A DNA stretch of 64,000 bases from Actinomycetospora sp. NBRC 106378 (GTDB lineage: Bacteria; Actinomycetota; Actinomycetes; Mycobacteriales; Pseudonocardiaceae), in NCBI RefSeq assembly GCF_030269685.1, contig NZ_BSTT01000022.1, positions 1-64,000 on the forward strand, given 5' to 3'. Below, in pieces: positions 60,282-64,000 of this stretch. Positions within the stretch are counted from its first letter, which is position 1; every line of letters starts with the position of its first letter. Position numbers and translations under genes: made by a program. The notes below the pieces were generated by a model. The model ran no database searches and was not told the DNA's origin. It saw only the letters and a program-made list of their open reading frames with translations.

Positions 60282-61166
60282 ATGACGTCGACGGTCAACG
60301 GGTTCGATTCCGCGGTCGCCGGAGCTGGACACGCCGGACACCTCGGCAGCGAGGCGGCACGTCGGGAGCACGGCCGGCTCGGCGAGGGCGTGTACCGCGG
60401 CCCCGGGGCGCTCACCGCGGCCCGCAAGGCCCTGCGTGTCGCGCTGCCGGAACCGAGCAGTCGCTTCGACCAGAACGACGAGTGGTGCGTCGTCCAGCAG
60501 CCCGACGGTTCCTGGTCGGAGTTCCGCTTCCACGACTACCACCGGATCTTCGACGTTCCGGGCCTCTACGAGAAGATCTTCTACGACGTCCTCGGCTGCG
60601 ACACCCCGCGGTTCATGGCCGACCTGTTCGTGGACGCCCTGGCGACCGCGCGCGAGACCGCCGGCGACGTCCGGGTCCTCGACCTGGGCGCCGGCAACGG
60701 GATCATGGCCGAGGAGCTCGCCACGATCGGCGTCGGCCACGCCGTCGGGGTCGACATCCTGCAGGAGGCCCGCGCGGCCGCCGAGCGGGACCGCCCCGGC
60801 CTCTACGCCGACTACCTCGTGGCCGACCTGACCGACCTCGGCGACGACGACGCCCGCACGCTGGCCGACCACCGGCTGACCGCGCTGACGGTCGTGGCCG
60901 CGCTCGGCTTCGGCGACATCCCCCCGGCCGCCTTCCGCACCGCCTACGACCAGATCGCCGACGGCGGGTGGGTCGTGCTCACCATCAAGGACGCGTTCCT
61001 GGCCGAGGACGACACCTCCGGGTTCGCGCGGATGATCTCCGACGGTCTCGCCTCCGGGGCGCTCGAGGTCGTGCGCCGCGAGCGCTTCCGCCACCGCCTC
61101 GCCACCGACGCCAGCCCCCTGGTCTACGAGGGGATCGTCGCGCGCAAGCGCGGTCCGCTGGGCTGA
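60282..61166 (+). CDS. SAM-dependent methyltransferase
   Basis: 294 aa. Class I fold with SAM motif VLDLGAGNGIMAEEL, then VGVDILQEA. It resembles a methyltransferase-25-like domain. Its substrate cannot be inferred. It precedes phaC by 170 bp on the same strand, without clear co-transcription. Confidence 0.85.
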   Translation: MTSTVNGFDSAVAGAGHAGHLGSEAARREHGRLGEGVYRGPGALTAARKALRVALPEPSSRFDQNDEWCVVQQPDGSWSEFRFHDYHRIFDVPGLYEKIFYDVLGCDTPRFMADLFVDALATARETAGDVRVLDLGAGNGIMAEELATIGVGHAVGVDILQEARAAAERDRPGLYADYLVADLTDLGDDDARTLADHRLTALTVVAALGFGDIPPAAFRTAYDQIADGGWVVLTIKDAFLAEDDTSGFARMISDGLASGALEVVRRERFRHRLATDASPLVYEGIVARKRGPLG

Positions 61167-61336
61167 CCGCCGCCCCTGGGACGTTCATCTCTTACCGGCC
61201 GGTCGGGTCCTGCGACCCGGCCGGCCGGTCCGTTTCCCTGGCACTGTGTTGGGGCACACACTCACGCGGACGGTGGTCCCGACTGGCACGCCCCCGGCGC
61301 GGAGGGTGCGGGACCCCCCGGCAAGGAGATGAACGC

Positions 61337-63118
61337 ATGGCCGCCGACAGCGACCTCGCACGCCAGGAGACCCGGGCGTTGCGTGCCCCCGACATCGCCA
61401 CCGCGATGGAGCGGGTCGTCCCCGATGCAGTCCTCGCCCGGACCGACCCGGCCCTGTTCGGCCGCACGGTCCTGCAACTCGCCCAGGGCTGGGCGACCCA
61501 TCCGGGCGAGGTGAGCCGCGCCGCGTCGTCGTTCGCCGCGGTCTCCGCGCGGATCGGCGCCGCGGCCGCGGGCCGCGCGCTGCGCGGACTCGCCGGGGGC
61601 AGCGTCGAGAACGATCCCTCGACCGAACCGGTGCCGACGAGCAAGGACGGCCGGTTCAAGGACACGACGTGGGTGGAGAACCCCGTCTACTGGGCGCTGC
61701 GCCAGGAGTACCTCGCGCTGATCTCGCTGCTCGAGGACCTGGTCGGAGCCGCCTCGCTGGACGCCGACGCCGACGACCGCGGCCGGATGCTCATGAGCCT
61801 GGTCGGCGGCGTGGTCTCGCCGACGAACGTGCTGCCCGGCAACCCGGCCGCGCTCAAGCGCGCCTTCGAGACCGGCGGCTCGAGCGTCGTCGCCGGCCTG
61901 CGCAACCTGCTCGACGACCTCGCGACGAACGGCGGCAAGCCCCGCCAGGTCGACAAGTCCGGCCTGCGGGTCGGGAAGGAGCTGGCGGCGACGCCCGGCA
62001 AGGTCGTCTACCGCAACCGGCTCATGGAGCTCGTCCAGTTCGAGGCGCAGACCGACGAGGTCCACGCGATCCCGCTGCTGTGCAGCCCGCCGTGGATCAA
62101 CAAGTACTACGTCATGGACCTCGCGCCGGAGCGCAGCCTCGTCGAGTGGGCGGTGCAGCACGGCCACACCGTGTTCATGATCAGCTACCGCGACCCGGAC
62201 AGCTCGATGGCGACCACGACGTTCGCCGACTACCTCGAGCTGGGTCCGGCCACGGCGCTCGACGTCGTGCAGGAGATCACCGGCGCGGACAAGGTCAACC
62301 TCATGGGCCTCTGCCTCGGCGGGCTCATGGCCGCCCTGCTCACCACGCGCTGCGCGGAGCGCGGGGACGACCGCATCAACTCGCTGACGATGCTCAACAC
62401 CATGCTCGACTACTCCGACGTCGGGCCGATCTCCTCCTTCGTCAGCCCGGAGATCACCGACCGGCTCGAGAAGTCGATGGAGCAGACCGGCTACCTGCCG
62501 GCCGAGTCGATGGCCACGACCTTCGACCTGCTGCGCGCCAACGACCTGATCTTCAACTACATCGGGCCGAACTGGCTGGAGGGGAAGACCCCGCCCGCCT
62601 TCGACATCCTCGCGTGGAACACCGACTCGACGCGGATGCCGGCGGCGATGCACTCCTTCTACCTGCGCCACTTCTACCTCGACAACGAGCTGGCGAAGGG
62701 CGAGCTGGAGATCGACGGCGAGCCGCTGTCGCTCAAGGCGGTCCAGGCCGACACCTTCATCGTGGCCGCCGAGAACGACCACATCGCGCCGTGGCGGACC
62801 TCGTTCACCTCGACCGAGCTCCTCGGGGGCGACGTGACCTTCGTGCTCTCGACGGCGGGCCACATCGCGGGCGTGGTGAACCCGCCGAGCCCGAAGGCCA
62901 AGCACTGGGTCGGCACCGTCGGTGCGACCGGTGCCGACGCGCCCGGACCGGACGCGTGGCGGGCGCGCTCGACCGAGGTCAAGGGCTCCTGGTGGGAGAC
63001 CTGGAGCGAGTGGATCGGCGAGCACGGCGGCGAGATGGTGTCCCCGCCGCCCGTGGGCAGCGACGCGCACCCGGTGCTGGGCGACGCGCCCGGGGAGTAC
63101 GTGCTCGGCTCGGGCTGA
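61337..63118 (+). CDS. phaC: Class I-like poly(3-hydroxyalkanoate) synthase
   Basis: 593 aa with AAGGAG at 8 bases; an out-of-frame ATG at 61329 was rejected. N-terminal residues 1-190 form the PhaC_N domain (AALKRAFETGGSS). The catalytic triad is Cys326 in GLCLGGL, Asp481 in AENDHIAPW and His509 in STAGHIAG. Conserved Trp in the LAWNTDSTRMP region supports the class I assignment, consistent with length near 590. It polymerises short-chain (R)-hydroxyacyl-CoA into storage granules. A hairpin terminator follows. The phasin-like gene at 63720 fits the same system. Confidence 0.95.
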   Translation: MAADSDLARQETRALRAPDIATAMERVVPDAVLARTDPALFGRTVLQLAQGWATHPGEVSRAASSFAAVSARIGAAAAGRALRGLAGGSVENDPSTEPVPTSKDGRFKDTTWVENPVYWALRQEYLALISLLEDLVGAASLDADADDRGRMLMSLVGGVVSPTNVLPGNPAALKRAFETGGSSVVAGLRNLLDDLATNGGKPRQVDKSGLRVGKELAATPGKVVYRNRLMELVQFEAQTDEVHAIPLLCSPPWINKYYVMDLAPERSLVEWAVQHGHTVFMISYRDPDSSMATTTFADYLELGPATALDVVQEITGADKVNLMGLCLGGLMAALLTTRCAERGDDRINSLTMLNTMLDYSDVGPISSFVSPEITDRLEKSMEQTGYLPAESMATTFDLLRANDLIFNYIGPNWLEGKTPPAFDILAWNTDSTRMPAAMHSFYLRHFYLDNELAKGELEIDGEPLSLKAVQADTFIVAAENDHIAPWRTSFTSTELLGGDVTFVLSTAGHIAGVVNPPSPKAKHWVGTVGATGADAPGPDAWRARSTEVKGSWWETWSEWIGEHGGEMVSPPPVGSDAHPVLGDAPGEYVLGSG

Positions 63119-63424
63119 TCGCGACGGGGTGGGCGTCGACCGACGCCCACCCCCGCCCGGCGATCCACCCGTGCCCGCGAGAGCTGCATGAGTCAGGTCC
63201 TGCCGTGCTCGGACCTGCCCGGTGTGCCCCTCGCGGCGGGAGAGACCGTGTACCGGCGAGTAGGCCGTGAGCTGCGCGTTCGTCGCGTGACCGTCGGGTT
63301 GCCGGGCCGTGACGCGCCTTGACGGCGGGTGCGCGGGCACGGCACGGTGTTGCGTACAGCGCGACGTTGGTGCGGGGAACGCAACGAGCGCTCCGGCCCG
63401 ACCGCCAGCGAACGGTTTCGTCCC
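63119..63424. other. Intergenic region after phaC
   Basis: 306 bases. Contents: the phaC terminator at 63126-63153; beyond it no gene or RNA is recognised. Confidence 0.5.
63126..63153 (+). terminator. Strong hairpin after phaC
   Basis: 13-bp perfect arms (GGGGTGGGCGTCG and complement) with a 2-nt centre, 8 bases after the phaC stop. Confidence 0.7.
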
Positions 63425-63637
63425 ATGGACCAGCACCCCTCCGACCACCTCGTGCGGTCGGCCTCCGTGGCCCTGCGTCGTCGCGTCGACGGCGCCGTCG
63501 GCCCGCGCTACGACACCGCCTTCCTCCGTCTGGACCTCCTCCTCACGAGGCCCGAGGCCCGGTGCGACTGCCCGGACTGCCTGCTCGTCGTCGACCGGGA
63601 GCGGGGCGCGATCCTCGCCTCACTGCCGCGTCCCTGA
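63425..63637 (+). CDS. Small protein with a C-x-C-x2-C motif
   Basis: 70 aa from the ATG at 63425. Basic N-terminus, then RCDCPDCLLVVDRERG, a possible metal-binding knuckle. No ribosome-binding site is obvious, so translation is uncertain. Codon use matches neighbours. Confidence 0.45.
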   Translation: MDQHPSDHLVRSASVALRRRVDGAVGPRYDTAFLRLDLLLTRPEARCDCPDCLLVVDRERGAILASLPRP

Positions 63638-63719
63638 CACGCAGCGGTCTGCTCGGTATCCTGAGCGGTTGATCGGCCGGTCGAGCACGTCCGGTCGCCG
63701 TCGCAGAGAGGAGCCGAGG

Positions 63720-64000
63720 ATGTCGACCTCGAACGGCACCGCCCCCACCGGGAACGTCACCGACCAGGTGACCGACGCCATGGCCCGTGGTCAGCAGATG
63801 ATGACCGAGCTGACCACCGGGATCACCGAGCTGTGGAGCGCCGCGCTCTCCGGCGCCGACGACGCCACGCGCCCGGCCGGGGTCGGCAGCGGCACGCTGC
63901 CCGCGGGTCTCCCGTCGGCCGGCGAGTTCATCGACCGGGCCTACGACACCGGGATCGCCGTGCTCGAGATGCAGCGCTCGGCGGCGCACCAGGTCCTCGG
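63720..64000 (+). CDS. Phasin-like protein (truncated by window end)
   Basis: 93 codons visible from the ATG at 63720, with GAGGAG at 5 bases; the reading frame stays open to the end of the window. The text is Thr/Ala/Gln-rich and helical (MMTELTTGITELWSAALSG, then YDTGIAVLEMQRSAAHQ). Composition and helix pattern are similar to phasins, and proximity to phaC supports a role on PHA granules, but no phasin signature is decisive. Confidence 0.55.
   Translation, partial: MSTSNGTAPTGNVTDQVTDAMARGQQMMTELTTGITELWSAALSGADDATRPAGVGSGTLPAGLPSAGEFIDRAYDTGIAVLEMQRSAAHQVL

Noticed and set aside
61329..61514. Alternative ATG just upstream of phaC
   Set aside because: It is in another frame and encodes a 61-codon shadow; the phaC ATG at 61337 has the better-spaced AAGGAG.

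Overview
The window is very GC-rich (roughly 70-75 percent by eye), densely coded, and full of GTG starts and 4-bp GTGA/ATGA overlaps. Gene content (crgA, pknA/pknB/pbpA/rodA/pstP/fhaB/fhaA, an Rv0909-type small protein, IclR regulators, a class I-like PHA synthase) points to a filamentous or rod-shaped actinomycete. Gene style suggests Pseudonocardiaceae (Pseudonocardia- or Actinomycetospora-like), but that is an inference from content, not from a marker gene.

Layout. 1-132 is the tail of an IS481/IS3-type transposase abutting two tandem SCO6745-family genes. 1970-5261 (minus) holds an FmdB-type zinc ribbon, a lactonase plus iron alcohol dehydrogenase operon that resembles gamma-butyrolactone catabolism, and a Mug-type DNA glycosylase. 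5451-7030 is a WXG100-like/DUF1023 pair. 8039-20930 is the conserved origin-proximal cell-wall and division block known from Mycobacterium (ppiA, PH protein, crgA, trpG/pabA, pknB, pknA, pbpA, rodA, pstP, fhaB, fhaA, tRNA-Leu), here with a rhomboid protease inserted after ppiA and without the DUF881 gene. 21075-33554 is a mixed region: DUF4185 protein, NDP-sugar dehydratase, seryl-tRNA synthetase, thioesterase, a third Ser/Thr kinase, a GH65 phosphorylase, an IclR regulator, a MetE-like protein and an AbiEi-like protein. 33542-36434 (minus) is an alcohol dehydrogenase / amidohydrolase / DUF59 operon like the accessory genes of propane-type diiron monooxygenases, with no monooxygenase in view. 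37335-44018 (minus) is an IclR-led QAT-family (glycine betaine-like) ABC importer with three substrate-binding lipoproteins. 44360-53847 holds a RecB-like nuclease, an SDR, a cyclopropane synthase-like methyltransferase, a PIG-L deacetylase, MsrA, an alpha/beta hydrolase and an orphan pseudo-response regulator. 54223-64000 holds a secreted Ser-Asp-rich DUF1996 protein, a TPP riboswitch controlling a CytX-like permease, formaldehyde dehydrogenase-like and aldo-keto reductase genes, a methyltransferase, PHA synthase and a phasin-like start at the window edge.

The strongest unexplained signals are non-coding. One is a family of five 47-nt hairpins with 17-bp arms and a conserved 13-nt asymmetric loop, mostly at gene 3' ends and once read through as a protein tail. 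The other is a strongly over-represented 14-mer (CCCGTCGTCGGGAA), which also forms a perfect terminator between the two signalling operons. Candidate operators precede the lactonase operon, the ABC operon and the alcohol dehydrogenase operon. Functions come from motif and family recognition by reading; no database search was run.
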